DNA of 64,000 bases from Pedobacter sp. Hv1 (GCF_001412215.1 NZ_LLWP01000009.1:186001-250000); one strand, 5' to 3'. Shown: positions 16,398 to 25,458, counted from the first letter of the stretch. Made by a program: numbers and translations. Notes: generated by a model not told the origin, from the letters alone.

Positions 16398-17105
16398 ATG
16401 AAGTATAAACGGATTTTACTAAAGTTGAGTGGCGAGTCGTTAATGGGTGAAATGCAATATGGCATTGACAATGAGCGTGTTAGGCAGTATGCGGAAGACA
16501 TTAAGGCAGTTCATGCTAAAGGACTAGAAATCGCCATCGTTATTGGTGGAGGGAATATTTTTAGAGGTTTGAGTGCGGAGAAATCAGGAATGGATAGGGC
16601 CCAAGCAGATTATATGGGGATGCTAGCTACTGTAATCAATAGTATGGCATTGCAAGATGCACTAGAGAAAGTAGGTTTAAAAACCCGTTTATTATCAGCC
16701 ATTAAAATGGAGCAAATCTGTGAGCCATTTGTACGAAGAAGAGCTGTTCGTCACTTAGAAAAAGGACGTGTAGTTATTTTTGGTGCCGGAACAGGAAACC
16801 CATACTTCACTACAGACTCTGCTGCTGCATTAAGAGCAATAGAAATCAATGCAGATGCAGTGTTAAAAGGAACAAGGGTTGATGGTATTTATACTGCCGA
16901 TCCAGAAAAAGATCCAACAGCCACAAAATATACCGAAATTTCTTTCAAAGAGGTTTATGCCAAAGGTTTAAACGTAATGGACATGACAGCCTTCACCTTA
17001 TGTGAAGAAAATCAGGTTCCAATTATCGTATTCGACATGAATAAAACGGGTAACTTTATGAAAATTGCAAATGGCGAAGAAATTGGTACCTTAGTTCAGG
17101 GCTAA
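16398..17105 (+). CDS. pyrH: UMP kinase
   Basis: Bacterial uridylate kinase of 235 residues (amino-acid-kinase fold) that phosphorylates UMP to UDP. Visible: KRILLKLSGESLMG at the N-terminus (phosphate-binding Lys), GGGNIFRG at 50-57, the GAGTGNPYFTTDSAAALRA block (about 134-152) that binds substrate, and VDGIYTADPEKDPTA. Length and motifs are standard. It is followed 42 bp later by frr, the classical pair. In many bacteria this pair follows rpsB-tsf directly; here about 9.2 kb of accessory genes intervene. Confidence 0.96.
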   Translation: MKYKRILLKLSGESLMGEMQYGIDNERVRQYAEDIKAVHAKGLEIAIVIGGGNIFRGLSAEKSGMDRAQADYMGMLATVINSMALQDALEKVGLKTRLLSAIKMEQICEPFVRRRAVRHLEKGRVVIFGAGTGNPYFTTDSAAALRAIEINADAVLKGTRVDGIYTADPEKDPTATKYTEISFKEVYAKGLNVMDMTAFTLCEENQVPIIVFDMNKTGNFMKIANGEEIGTLVQG

Positions 17106-17147
17106 ATTTTGACCATTTTTTATATTTTTGTATAAACATAACACATT

Positions 17148-17711
17148 ATGAACGACCTCATAAAGAAACAATTAGAAGATGCACAGGCAACAATGGAAAA
17201 AGCAATTGCCCATTGTGAAGCTGAATTAACTAAAATACGTGCGGGTAAAGCATCAGCAGGAATGCTTGATGGCATTATGGTAGACTACTATGGAACACCA
17301 ACGCCTTTGGCACAAGTGGGTAGTATCAATACACCCGATGCAAGGACCTTAATTATCCAACCTTGGGAAAAATCATTATTAGTGCCAATAGAACGTGCCA
17401 TAATGGAAGCCAATATTGGGATCAACCCACAAAATGATGGTGTAATTATCCGTTTAGTTGTACCACCTTTAACAGAAGAACGTCGTAAAGAACTGGTTAA
17501 AAAAGTTAAAGAAGAGGCAGAAAGAGGCCGTATTACCGTGCGTAATATCCGTAAAGATGCCAATAGTAAAATACAACGATTAAAAGGAGAAAGTGTTTCT
17601 GACGATGAAATCAAGACAGGCGAAGGCGAGGTTCAGAAAATTACTGATGCTTATATCGTTAAAGTAGATAAACATGCAGAAGTGAAAGAAAAAGATATCA
17701 TGACGATCTAA
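17148..17711 (+). CDS. frr: Ribosome recycling factor
   Basis: Protein of 187 residues that, with EF-G, splits the post-termination ribosome. Diagnostic features: the KIRAGKASAGMLDGIMVDYYGTP segment, PLAQVGSINTPDARTL, the hinge with IQPWEKS, and the coiled three-helix arm with PPLTEERRKELVKKVK. Standard length. It is downstream of pyrH with a terminator hairpin immediately after. Confidence 0.96.
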   Translation: MNDLIKKQLEDAQATMEKAIAHCEAELTKIRAGKASAGMLDGIMVDYYGTPTPLAQVGSINTPDARTLIIQPWEKSLLVPIERAIMEANIGINPQNDGVIIRLVVPPLTEERRKELVKKVKEEAERGRITVRNIRKDANSKIQRLKGESVSDDEIKTGEGEVQKITDAYIVKVDKHAEVKEKDIMTI

Positions 17712-17737
17712 TCTCTGTATAGTCTAAATGTAATTTA

Positions 17738-17770
17738 AAAGGGAATGTAGCTGAGCTTCATTCCCTTTGT
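17738..17770 (+). terminator. Terminator after frr
   Basis: 10-bp perfect stem AAAGGGAATG/CATTCCCTTT (17738-17747 with 17759-17768), loop of 11 nt, T-rich afterwards. A TATTTTTG box at 17772-17779 directly behind it may start the next gene. Confidence 0.8.
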
Positions 17771-17799
17771 TTATTTTTGCAACCCAAACAATCAAAAAG

Positions 17800-19548
17800 A
17801 TGAATTTACTGCTCCAATATTTAAAGGCCCACAAGTGGGTTGTAGTTTTAGCATTAGTACTGGCTGCCTTTAATATCGGGTTCTCTTTAATGGATCCTTA
17901 TTTTACAGGTAGAATCTTAGACAGATATATCAACAGACATAACGAATTAAGTAGATCAGAGTATATCTGGGGTATTTTAGGCTTAGTTGGTTTAGCCATT
18001 TGTGCGGCTATGGTGTCTAGAATTGCCAAGAACTTTCAGGATTATTTTACCAACATTATTGTGCAAAAGGTTGGTGCAAAAATGTATGCAGATGGCTTAA
18101 AGCACTCTTTAGAACTACCTTATCAAGTTTTCGAAGACCAACGTAGCGGAGAAACATTGGGGGTTTTACAGAAAGTAAGATTAGATAGTGAGAAGTTTAT
18201 TACTTCTTTCATTAGTATTCTTTTTGTGAGTTTGATCGGACTGATTTTTGTAATCGTTTATTCACTAAGCGTAAGTTATAAAGTATCACTAATTTATGCG
18301 GCTTCTATTCCTATCATCAGTTTTTTAAGTTGGTTTTTAAGTCGTAAAATTAAAACCATCCAACGTTCTATTGTAGCAGAAACAACAGCTTTGGCAGGTT
18401 CTACCACAGAATCATTGCGTAATATCGAGTTGGTAAAAAGTTTAGGTTTAGCTAGTCAAGAGATAGAACGTTTAAATAAAACGACCTATAAAATATTAGG
18501 CCTGGAACTTAGAAAAGTAAAATATGTAAGAAGTATGAGCTTTGTACAGGGTACAACTGTTAACTTGGTTCGAAGTACAATGGTGGTGGTATTGCTGATG
18601 TTAATTTTTGATAAAGCAATCACTCCAGGCCAGTATTTTTCATTCTTATTTTATTCATTTTTCCTTTTCGGACCATTACAAGAGCTTGGTAATGTGATTT
18701 TAGCTTGGAGAGAAGCAGAGGTTTCTTTGGGTAATTTTAAAAAGATCTTAAGTACACCTGTTGATAGAAAACCAGCCAACCCTGTTACTTTAGAAAAGGT
18801 GAATAGCCTAGCCTTTGCCAATGTAAGTTTCAAACATTTATCTGGTAAAACCAATGCCTTAAATGGGATTAGCTTTGCAGTAAATAATGGCGAAACCATT
18901 GCTTTTGTTGGGCCATCAGGCTCTGGTAAAACTACACTAGTTAAATTGTTGGTAGGCCTATACCAACCCATTGAAGGAGAGGTTTTTTATAACCAAACCT
19001 CTGGAACCGAAATTGACCTCGATCAGTTAAGAGAGAAAATAGGCTTTGTAACTCAAGATACGCAACTGTTTTCAGGTACCATTAGAGAAAATCTACAGTT
19101 TGTAAAACCAGGTGCAAGCGACGAAGATTGTATGCGGGTATTACAACAGGCTGCCTGCCAGAATTTGATGGCTAGAGCCGATAAAGGATTAGATACCGTA
19201 ATTGGCGAAGGTGGAGTAAAAGTTTCTGGTGGCGAAAAACAACGTTTATCCATTGCTAGGGCATTATTGCGTAACCCTGATATTTTGGTGTTTGATGAGG
19301 CTACTTCTTCATTAGACTCGTTAACTGAAGAAGAAATTACAGCAACCATTCGTGATGTTTCCGTTTTAACCAGTCATGTTACCATCTTAATTGCACACCG
19401 TTTATCAACTATTCGCCATGCAGATCGGATTTATGTTTTAGAAAAGGGACATATTATTGAGCAAGGTAAACACGCAGATCTATTGGCCGAGAAAGGTTTA
19501 TACTTTGCCATGTGGAGACAACAGGTTGGCGAAAGACTCGATAATTAA
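17800..19548 (+). CDS. ABC exporter, fused permease and ATPase (MdlB/MsbA type)
   Basis: From the ATG at 17800 the protein has 582 residues; the longer frame from 17767 would begin inside the frr terminator. Residues 1-320 contain six transmembrane helices (type I exporter fold) with a YQVFEDQRSGETLG coupling region. The nucleotide-binding domain has Walker A GPSGSGKTT (about 371-379), the signature VSGGEKQR (475-482), Walker B ILVFDEATS (495-503) and the switch His in LIAHRLSTI. It works as a homo- or heterodimer, exporting lipids or drugs; the substrate is unknown. Single gene with its own likely promoter. Confidence 0.92.
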   Translation: MNLLLQYLKAHKWVVVLALVLAAFNIGFSLMDPYFTGRILDRYINRHNELSRSEYIWGILGLVGLAICAAMVSRIAKNFQDYFTNIIVQKVGAKMYADGLKHSLELPYQVFEDQRSGETLGVLQKVRLDSEKFITSFISILFVSLIGLIFVIVYSLSVSYKVSLIYAASIPIISFLSWFLSRKIKTIQRSIVAETTALAGSTTESLRNIELVKSLGLASQEIERLNKTTYKILGLELRKVKYVRSMSFVQGTTVNLVRSTMVVVLLMLIFDKAITPGQYFSFLFYSFFLFGPLQELGNVILAWREAEVSLGNFKKILSTPVDRKPANPVTLEKVNSLAFANVSFKHLSGKTNALNGISFAVNNGETIAFVGPSGSGKTTLVKLLVGLYQPIEGEVFYNQTSGTEIDLDQLREKIGFVTQDTQLFSGTIRENLQFVKPGASDEDCMRVLQQAACQNLMARADKGLDTVIGEGGVKVSGGEKQRLSIARALLRNPDILVFDEATSSLDSLTEEEITATIRDVSVLTSHVTILIAHRLSTIRHADRIYVLEKGHIIEQGKHADLLAEKGLYFAMWRQQVGERLDN

Positions 19549-19553
19549 TAGTG

Positions 19554-19582
19554 TTGGTCGGGATATCATATCCCAACCAGCA
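19554..19582. repeat. Inverted-repeat element GGTCGGGAT, copy 1
   Basis: A 29-nt near-palindrome beginning TTGGTCGGGAT and ending AACCAGCA, directly after the ABC exporter stop. A copy with 23 of 29 identical bases lies at 31298-31326 after carB. Confidence 0.6.
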
Positions 19583-19595
19583 GAATGAATTTTTA

Positions 19596-19662
19596 CCATC
19601 TAAGACAGCTTAGTTCACCTGAGTTTTAATTAGACTTAGCTGTTCTTAGGTGTCTTAGATGG
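19596..19662. repeat. Long inverted repeat of CTTAG units
   Basis: CCATCTAAGACA (19596-19607) is the exact reverse complement of TGTCTTAGATGG (19651-19662). Between them CTTAG recurs at 9-10 nt intervals. It lies between two convergent genes and could act as a transcript-end structure for both, though it lacks a clean T run. Confidence 0.5.
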
Positions 19663-19692
19663 TTTCAGTTTGACTATTTTATTCTTAGAGAC

Positions 19693-20985
19693 CTAGATCT
19701 GGTCTTCTATTTTATCAGCTGGTTTAATGTCGTTGAGTGTTAAAGGCAATAAGCTTTTGGTTTTGAAATAAGTAATGGCGGCAATGCCCAAGGTCATGCT
19801 ACCTCCAAAAACTACTGCGGGTACCGTACGCATTAATTTAGCCGTTAAACCCGACTCAAAGGCTCCTATTTCATTAGACGAACCAATAAACATGCTATTT
19901 ACTGCCGAAACACGACCACGCATCTGGTCTGGTGTAAGCAATTGCATAATGGTAGAACGGATAATTACGCTTACACTATCAAAAGCGCCTTCGCAGAACA
20001 AGAAGAATAGGGTTAAATAGAAACTTTTAGACAAGCCATAACAAATAATGCTAATGGCAAATCCTGTAACCGCTATCAGTAGGTTACGCCAAGGCCTACC
20101 CATTGGCGAAAATCTGGTCATCATCAGCATGGTTAAAACTGCGCCCAAAGAAGCAGCAGCCCGCATAAAGCCCAAACCTTCTGAGCCTACTTTTAAGATA
20201 TCATTGGCAAATACAGGAAGTAAAGCAACTGCCCCACCAAAAAATACAGAGAACAGATCCAAGCTCATTGCTCCCAACATCATTTTACTCTTAAATACAA
20301 AATTGATACCCTCTTTTAAGCTTTCTGCAATACTTTCTTTTGGAATAAATGTAGGCGGGTGTTTTTTCAGAAAGAAAATACACACTAAAGCCAGAAAGAT
20401 AAAAGAGATGATGACAATGTAAGTAGTGGTAATGCCATAGAAACCATAAATTAAACCACCAATTGCTGGCCCGGCAATTGAGGCCATTTGCCAACTGGAG
20501 CTACTCCAGGTACTGGCATTGGGGTACAATTCTTTTGGTAAGATCTGGGCCATTAAAGAAAATGTAGCTGGTCCGAAAAAACCTCTAGCTAACCCAATGC
20601 AAAATATCATACCATACATAATGGGTACAATAGAACTTGTGGGTACATACCTGTGCATCTGTTTGCTGGTCACAATAAGCATAATGATAGAGCAGAGAAA
20701 AACACCAGAGAATATCTTTAACAATAACCCTCTTTTTTCTGTTTTATCTGCCACATAGCCTCCGTATAAAGCGATACTGATGGCTGGAATAGCCTCACTA
20801 AGCCCAATAAATGCAAGGGCTAAAGGATCATTGGTAAGGTGGTAAATGTGAAAGCCGATAATTACGGCCTGCATCTGATAGGCAAACGTAAAGAAAAAAC
20901 GCATCCCAACATAAGAGCGAAATTCACGGTAGCGCAGTGCGGCAAAAGGGTCTTTTTTTTCGGGTAGAGCAGATTGGTCTTCCAA
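19693..20985 (-). CDS. MFS transporter (DHA3-like)
   Basis: Protein of 430 residues with about 12 transmembrane segments and the major-facilitator signature GGYVADKTEKRG in the loop after helix 2 (about residues 75-86). The N-terminal FAALRYREFRSYVGMRFF and the repeat of MGRPWRN in the central loop are typical of DHA3 and enterobactin-exporter-like permeases. Likely a proton-driven exporter of a small molecule; the substrate is unknown. Single gene, convergent with the ABC exporter. No regulator is adjacent. Confidence 0.88.
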   Translation of the reverse strand: MEDQSALPEKKDPFAALRYREFRSYVGMRFFFTFAYQMQAVIIGFHIYHLTNDPLALAFIGLSEAIPAISIALYGGYVADKTEKRGLLLKIFSGVFLCSIIMLIVTSKQMHRYVPTSSIVPIMYGMIFCIGLARGFFGPATFSLMAQILPKELYPNASTWSSSSWQMASIAGPAIGGLIYGFYGITTTYIVIISFIFLALVCIFFLKKHPPTFIPKESIAESLKEGINFVFKSKMMLGAMSLDLFSVFFGGAVALLPVFANDILKVGSEGLGFMRAAASLGAVLTMLMMTRFSPMGRPWRNLLIAVTGFAISIICYGLSKSFYLTLFFLFCEGAFDSVSVIIRSTIMQLLTPDQMRGRVSAVNSMFIGSSNEIGAFESGLTAKLMRTVPAVVFGGSMTLGIAAITYFKTKSLLPLTLNDIKPADKIEDQI

Positions 20986-21087
20986 AGCAGAGTAATTTCA
21001 GGTAAAAGTATGACTTTCGGGCTTAAATCAGTAGTGCTGAAAAGCTTAAATCTAAATTACACCAAAAATTGACAGGGAATTAACCGT

Positions 21088-21495
21088 TTAGATCAGTGGT
21101 TGTGCGGGATTGTTTTTGTAGTAATCTAGTTTGTATTGAAACATTTCGCTCATTCTTGCTGCTCGCCACTTGGCTTCATCTGCTTTTGCACCACTAAAAT
21201 GTGCATCAACAGTTTCGTTGAATAAACTGATCCAAGTATCAAAATGTTCTTTTGCGATTGGAAGTTTGGCGTGTTTTAAAAATGGACTACCGCTATAAGC
21301 AGGTGTTTCCAATAAGATGGTCTGCCAAAAACCATACATTTTTTCTAAATGAGCTGGCCAGTTGTCTTTAATTACCGCATTAAAAACTGTAGATAGCAAT
21401 TCATTTTCACGAACTCTGCTGTAAAAATCGTCAACCAATGTCTTTACATCGGCCAAATTAAGAATGTCGGTATTTGAGGTTTCCATGTCAGTCAT
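21088..21495 (-). CDS. Group III truncated haemoglobin
   Basis: Protein of 135 residues of the 2-on-2 globin family. The B-helix Tyr is in LVDDFYSRV, the E-helix region holds HLEKMYGFWQTILL, and the proximal His is in AKEHFDTWISLFNE, a pattern of group III (trHbP) members. The family binds haem and is implicated in oxygen, NO or peroxide chemistry; the role here is not known. It overlaps the end of the upstream hydrolase gene by 8 nt, so the two are translationally linked. Confidence 0.87.
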   Translation of the reverse strand: MTDMETSNTDILNLADVKTLVDDFYSRVRENELLSTVFNAVIKDNWPAHLEKMYGFWQTILLETPAYSGSPFLKHAKLPIAKEHFDTWISLFNETVDAHFSGAKADEAKWRAARMSEMFQYKLDYYKNNPAQPLI

Positions 21496-22135
21496 TAATA
21501 ATCATTTCAAATATAAGGTCTTGAATTTGTTGAAACCTGTTAACAATCATAAAATGACCTGATTTTTGTATTTGTATCACATTAGAAATTTTGTTTATTG
21601 GAAAAATCCGATCATTAGTCCCATGGATATGAATAAGGTTTTCAGGATAAACTTCATTCTTCCAGTTCATGATCTGATGGATTGCCCAAGACAAGAACTT
21701 AGGATCCGTATCTTTTATAATCTGATGAAGTAGCCTAGATTCTGCTGGGTTCTCTGTACTAAAGTAAAAATCAGCAGTGAATTTATTACTTAAAGCCAAA
21801 AGCCAATGTGGAACAATTCGATGGATTTGAGTTTGACGAACAAGGTTAAGTTGCCAACTAAATTCTTGTATAGACTTTATGCTCGATATAATCAGCACCT
21901 TTTTGCAGGGAATAATTTTAGAGATCTCTTGGGCAACGATTCCTCCAAAAGAAAGCCCAATTAAAACCACCTCTTGAGTGGTGTCAATTTGGGCAATTAG
22001 TTTTTCACAATAAATATTAAGATTTTCCTTTTTTTGTGGCTCAATCCATTGGATGAATTTGTGATCGATTCTTGATAAATCTAAAAATTGAAAAACTCTT
22101 TCGTCGGCACCTAAACCACTAATAAAATAAACCAT
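21488..22135 (-). CDS. Alpha/beta hydrolase
   Basis: Protein of 215 residues. The nucleophile elbow GLSFGG (about residues 60-65, Ser), the acid in HGTNDRIFP and the catalytic His in KSGHFMIVN make a complete triad. MVYFISGLGADERVF at the N-terminus carries the oxyanion-region Gly residues. A carboxylesterase- or lipase-like activity is likely, but no substrate can be named. The stop overlaps the start of the haemoglobin gene (8 nt), suggesting coordinated expression. Confidence 0.8.
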   Translation of the reverse strand: MVYFISGLGADERVFQFLDLSRIDHKFIQWIEPQKKENLNIYCEKLIAQIDTTQEVVLIGLSFGGIVAQEISKIIPCKKVLIISSIKSIQEFSWQLNLVRQTQIHRIVPHWLLALSNKFTADFYFSTENPAESRLLHQIIKDTDPKFLSWAIHQIMNWKNEVYPENLIHIHGTNDRIFPINKISNVIQIQKSGHFMIVNRFQQIQDLIFEMIIND

Positions 22136-22243
22136 GTATTGATTTTATACGATAAAGCTAATCAATCCAACTAAATTTGATCTGATTTTAACCACTAAAT
22201 TTATCTAATGGGAAGGTGAGCACATCACAATGCAACTGCTGAG

Positions 22244-22263
22244 GAATGGCGTCCTCGCCATTC
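22244..22263. repeat. Intergenic 8-bp hairpin
   Basis: GAATGGCG and CGCCATTC form a perfect stem around TCCT in the gap between thiE and the hydrolase. There is no T run on either side, so it is not a standard terminator; it may be a dispersed element. Confidence 0.45.
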
Positions 22264-22283
22264 TTATTTGAGCGTTCAACAGC

Positions 22284-22916
22284 TTACTCTATTTGCTTAT
22301 AGAAATCTTGATAAGCTTCGTATAGGTCTTCTGCCTGTGCTATAGCTGAAGAAACAGCAATACCATCAATACCAGTTTGTAAAAGAGGGCCTACATCTGG
22401 TAAGCTTATCCCGCCAACAGCTAAAATTGGGAAGGTAATGTTTGCTATTTTTAATTGCTCAACGGCAGTTGTATAACCTGCTAAGCCTAATAATGGAAAT
22501 GAATTGGGTTTGGTGTTTGTACTGGCATAAGGGCCAAAACCAGCATAATCAGCACCTTCGTTCGCTAACCTGATCAAGCCTTCAACCGTATTTGCAGAAC
22601 CACCTAAGGTAAATTCTTCTCCAATCTGGTTGCGCAGGGCGATAAAATCTGCGTCCATATCTTCCAAATGAAAGCCTTGGATATCGGCTTTGCCTTTTAA
22701 ATGGATATGATTGGTAACAATTAAAGTTGCACCCCAATCATCGCAGATCGCAGCAATTTGGTTAATGTCTGCTAAAAGGTCATCGTCAGTTTTACTTAAA
22801 CAGCGATATTGGATCCATTTGGCACCTGCTTCACAAGCCAATTGGGTTTGTTCAATATGCGTGTACTGAGCAATGTCATGGGTAATGAAGTGGAGCTTTT
22901 CGATGAATTTTTTCAT
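22284..22916 (-). CDS. thiE: Thiamine-phosphate synthase-like protein (ThiE/TenI)
   Basis: TIM-barrel protein of 210 residues. ThiE joins hydroxymethylpyrimidine diphosphate to the thiazole phosphate to make thiamine monophosphate. Visible: AKWIQYRCL (in place of the usual WVQLREK), GFHLEDMD, GGSANTVEG, DYAGFGPYASTNTKP and the phosphate-binding GGISLPD and VSSAIA near the C-terminus. The first motif is divergent, so it could be a TenI-like paralogue rather than a full synthase. It follows the TPP-riboswitch-controlled receptor by 87 nt on the same strand, fitting thiamine metabolism. No other thi genes are in the window. Confidence 0.78.
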   Translation of the reverse strand: MKKFIEKLHFITHDIAQYTHIEQTQLACEAGAKWIQYRCLSKTDDDLLADINQIAAICDDWGATLIVTNHIHLKGKADIQGFHLEDMDADFIALRNQIGEEFTLGGSANTVEGLIRLANEGADYAGFGPYASTNTKPNSFPLLGLAGYTTAVEQLKIANITFPILAVGGISLPDVGPLLQTGIDGIAVSSAIAQAEDLYEAYQDFYKQIE

Positions 22917-22932
22917 GGTACCTCTTAAATCA

Positions 22933-22970
22933 AACTACCCGATGAATGGTTTAATATTCATCAGGTAGTT
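22933..22970 (-). other. 15-bp hairpin between receptor and thiE
   Basis: AACTACCCGATGAAT (22933-22947) pairs with ATTCATCAGGTAGTT (22956-22970) with a single non-Watson-Crick position and an 8-nt loop. It sits in the intercistronic RNA, without a T run, and may stabilise or process the message rather than end it. Confidence 0.6.
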
Positions 22971-23003
22971 CAAATGTTTAACCTTATGTTTTTTAGGTAA
23001 TCT

Positions 23004-25388
23004 TTAGAACTTTAAGCTCAAATTTAACAAAAAATTACGGGTAGCTTGTGGATAATACACATTATAACGACTAACCAGACCTTCAGATAAAGCAGGGTAA
23101 GAAGCACCATTGCTCTCGTAAAGTGTACTGAAAACATTGTTGATCAAAAGACTTAATCCAACATTTTTAACCCCTGTAAAAGCTGTTTGATAACTTAAAC
23201 GGATATCGTTTACAAAGAAGCTCGACAATGATTGTGCATCAGAAGAGATGTTATTAAGGTATTGTTTGCCAACATATTTACTTAACAAGGCAATCTCGCC
23301 ATTTTTGATAATACCATAAGCAATTTCACTCGACATAATTACTGATGGTGAATACGAAATATCTGTATTTTTGAAAGTGCTTTTTACAAAGGTTTTTCCA
23401 GTTTTGTCTTCTTCATCGTAAATATACTCGGTAAATTCTTTGATCTTGTTACGGCTAAAAGTTGCTGTGGCAGCCCAAGATAGTTTTTTGGTCAACTGTA
23501 AACGGCCATCAAACTCTATACCCGCACGGTAGCTATCAGGTACATTCTGGCGAGTTTGCCCTCCAACATTATTGAGTTCGCCAGTAGTGATCAACTGATC
23601 TTTATAAAGCATAGCAAAACCATTTACGCCTGCAGTAAAGTTGGTAGCTTGTATGCGGTAACCAGCTTCAATATCTGTTAAATGTTCTGGCTGAGGCCTG
23701 CTGTTGATGTTCGAATCGGTAAAATCTCTTCTGTTTGGCTCTTTATTGCCAATAGCAACCGATGCATAAATATTACTTTTGGCATTAATGGTATAGGTTA
23801 TACCAGCTTTTGGATTAAAAAAGTTAAGCGTAGCATTTTGTTGTGATAGGGTATTGTTCAGATTCTTTCCAAAATAAGAGTAGTATACCCTACGGTACTG
23901 GAGGTCGGCAAAAAGATTAAACTGATCGATGCGGTAGTTTGCTCTTCCAAAAATGTTGAAATCGGTTTTAAGCGCATCGTTGTCATCGTATCTATGACGT
24001 AATGATTTACTTGCATCATAATTGGCATATTGTGCCCAGATCACCTCATCAAAATGCTTGCCCTTGTATTCATTATACGCACCACCAAGTATAAAATTCA
24101 GGTCATTCTTAGGGGTATAGTTTAAGGAATAGGTAACACCATAAAAATCATTATCTAACCACAAACGTCTTACAAGGTTAGACTGTGTTATTGTACTGTT
24201 GCCAATTACCACAGGGGCGATTCCATAATCGCTTAAGGTCTGTTTTTTCTTATATTCTTCGTAAAAACCTCGTCCATAAGTATAATGAAGTGCAGCATTG
24301 GCTACCAATTTCGGACTTAAGTTTCGGGTGTAGAACATCTGATAATGATCTTGTTGGTAATTGTCCGTCTGATTATCATAAGTGAAATCGTTGTGTGTTC
24401 TATTGGTTTGCAATAGTTCTTCAGGAACTCCATTCCAAGCTTGATATGTTTTTTCTGTACCGCTAAATACATTTACTCGCAATAGATCTTTTTTGCCATA
24501 GTAAGCGCCAGAAAAGAAGAATGATTTCAAGTTCGAACTCGCACGGTCAATATAACCGTCTGATTTGATCCGAGATAAACGGCCATCAAAACTGAACTTG
24601 TTATTGATCATACCGGTACCTACACTCACCGTGTTTTTCCAGGTTTCGTAAGAGCCATAAGTGTTGTTTAGTTCAGCATAAGCTGAGTCTTTACGTGTAG
24701 TGGTCTGGATATTTAAGCTTGCGCCAAAAGAACCCGCACCATTGGTAGATGTACCTACACCACGTTGGATCTGGATATTGTCTACAGAAGAAGCCAGATC
24801 TGGTAAGTTGATAAAAAAACTACCATGGCTTTCGGCATCATTCAATGGAATGCCATTCAAGGTTACATTAATTCTTGTCGCATCACTTCCACGGATACGC
24901 ATACCTGTGTAACCAACACCTGCGCCAGCCTCTGAAGTAACCACTACAGAAGGAGTCTGGTTTAGCAAATAAGGCATGTCTTGACCTAAATTGTTTTTTG
25001 CAAGCTCGGTCTTGTCTAGATTTTTGTACGTAGTGGCCGAGTTTTTTGAAGCCCGAGTGGCATTCACTACAATCTCGTCAGCAATGTAGCTCAATTGCAC
25101 TAAATTAAAGTTGAGTGTGGTGTTTGAAGAAAGATCAATCGTTCTTTCTTCTGTTTTAAAGCCAACATAACTTACACTCAATACATACTTCCCCGCAGAG
25201 AGGTTGCTGATGGTGTAAGCTCCGTTCAGATCACTAATCACTGTAGTTGATTTGTTTTTTAATTTAATTGTTGCTCCAGGAAGCGGTTTTTGATTGTTGT
25301 CGTTTACTTTTCCAGTAAGCGCAATTTGTGCCATGGCGAAACAAGGCAGCATCATGGCAAGGATTGCCATTAATTTCAATTTTTTCAA
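23004..25388 (-). CDS. TonB-dependent receptor under TPP riboswitch control, probable thiamine receptor
   Basis: Protein of 794 residues. The start is a TTG at 25388: it gives a proper signal peptide (KKLKLMAILAMMLPCFAMA), whereas the first ATG at 25370 would remove the positive charges. Then come a carboxypeptidase-regulatory-like domain (about 22-95), a plug (about 115-225, with LNKTELAKNN-like KNLDKTELAKNN and GMRIRGSDATRINVTLNGIP) and a 22-strand barrel ending NFLLNLSLKF. The upstream TPP riboswitch predicts that it is made only when thiamine pyrophosphate is scarce, so thiamine or a precursor is the likely cargo (inference; known for Bacteroidota receptors in this context). thiE follows. 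Confidence 0.88.
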   Translation of the reverse strand: MKKLKLMAILAMMLPCFAMAQIALTGKVNDNNQKPLPGATIKLKNKSTTVISDLNGAYTISNLSAGKYVLSVSYVGFKTEERTIDLSSNTTLNFNLVQLSYIADEIVVNATRASKNSATTYKNLDKTELAKNNLGQDMPYLLNQTPSVVVTSEAGAGVGYTGMRIRGSDATRINVTLNGIPLNDAESHGSFFINLPDLASSVDNIQIQRGVGTSTNGAGSFGASLNIQTTTRKDSAYAELNNTYGSYETWKNTVSVGTGMINNKFSFDGRLSRIKSDGYIDRASSNLKSFFFSGAYYGKKDLLRVNVFSGTEKTYQAWNGVPEELLQTNRTHNDFTYDNQTDNYQQDHYQMFYTRNLSPKLVANAALHYTYGRGFYEEYKKKQTLSDYGIAPVVIGNSTITQSNLVRRLWLDNDFYGVTYSLNYTPKNDLNFILGGAYNEYKGKHFDEVIWAQYANYDASKSLRHRYDDNDALKTDFNIFGRANYRIDQFNLFADLQYRRVYYSYFGKNLNNTLSQQNATLNFFNPKAGITYTINAKSNIYASVAIGNKEPNRRDFTDSNINSRPQPEHLTDIEAGYRIQATNFTAGVNGFAMLYKDQLITTGELNNVGGQTRQNVPDSYRAGIEFDGRLQLTKKLSWAATATFSRNKIKEFTEYIYDEEDKTGKTFVKSTFKNTDISYSPSVIMSSEIAYGIIKNGEIALLSKYVGKQYLNNISSDAQSLSSFFVNDIRLSYQTAFTGVKNVGLSLLINNVFSTLYESNGASYPALSEGLVSRYNVYYPQATRNFLLNLSLKF

Positions 25389-25401
25389 TTTTTTTTAATT
25401 G

Positions 25402-25449
25402 TTTAGTTAAACCTGCCGGCAGTAGGGGTACTCCCGACTTTAGTTAAAC
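25402..25449 (-). promoter_or_regulatory. Expression platform of the TPP riboswitch
   Basis: Between aptamer and start codon lie two copies of TTTAGTTAAAC (25402-25412 and 25439-25449, plus strand) around a palindrome CTGCCGGCAG and a GGGAGTACCCC-like segment. These can form alternative hairpins close to the TTG start, suited to translational control. No T run typical of a terminator is present. Confidence 0.5.
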
Positions 25450-25458
25450 TCCATAAAC

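Noticed and set aside
19775..20422. Long plus-strand frames inside the MFS gene
   Set aside because: Antisense of a well-supported membrane transporter; composition follows from the opposite strand.
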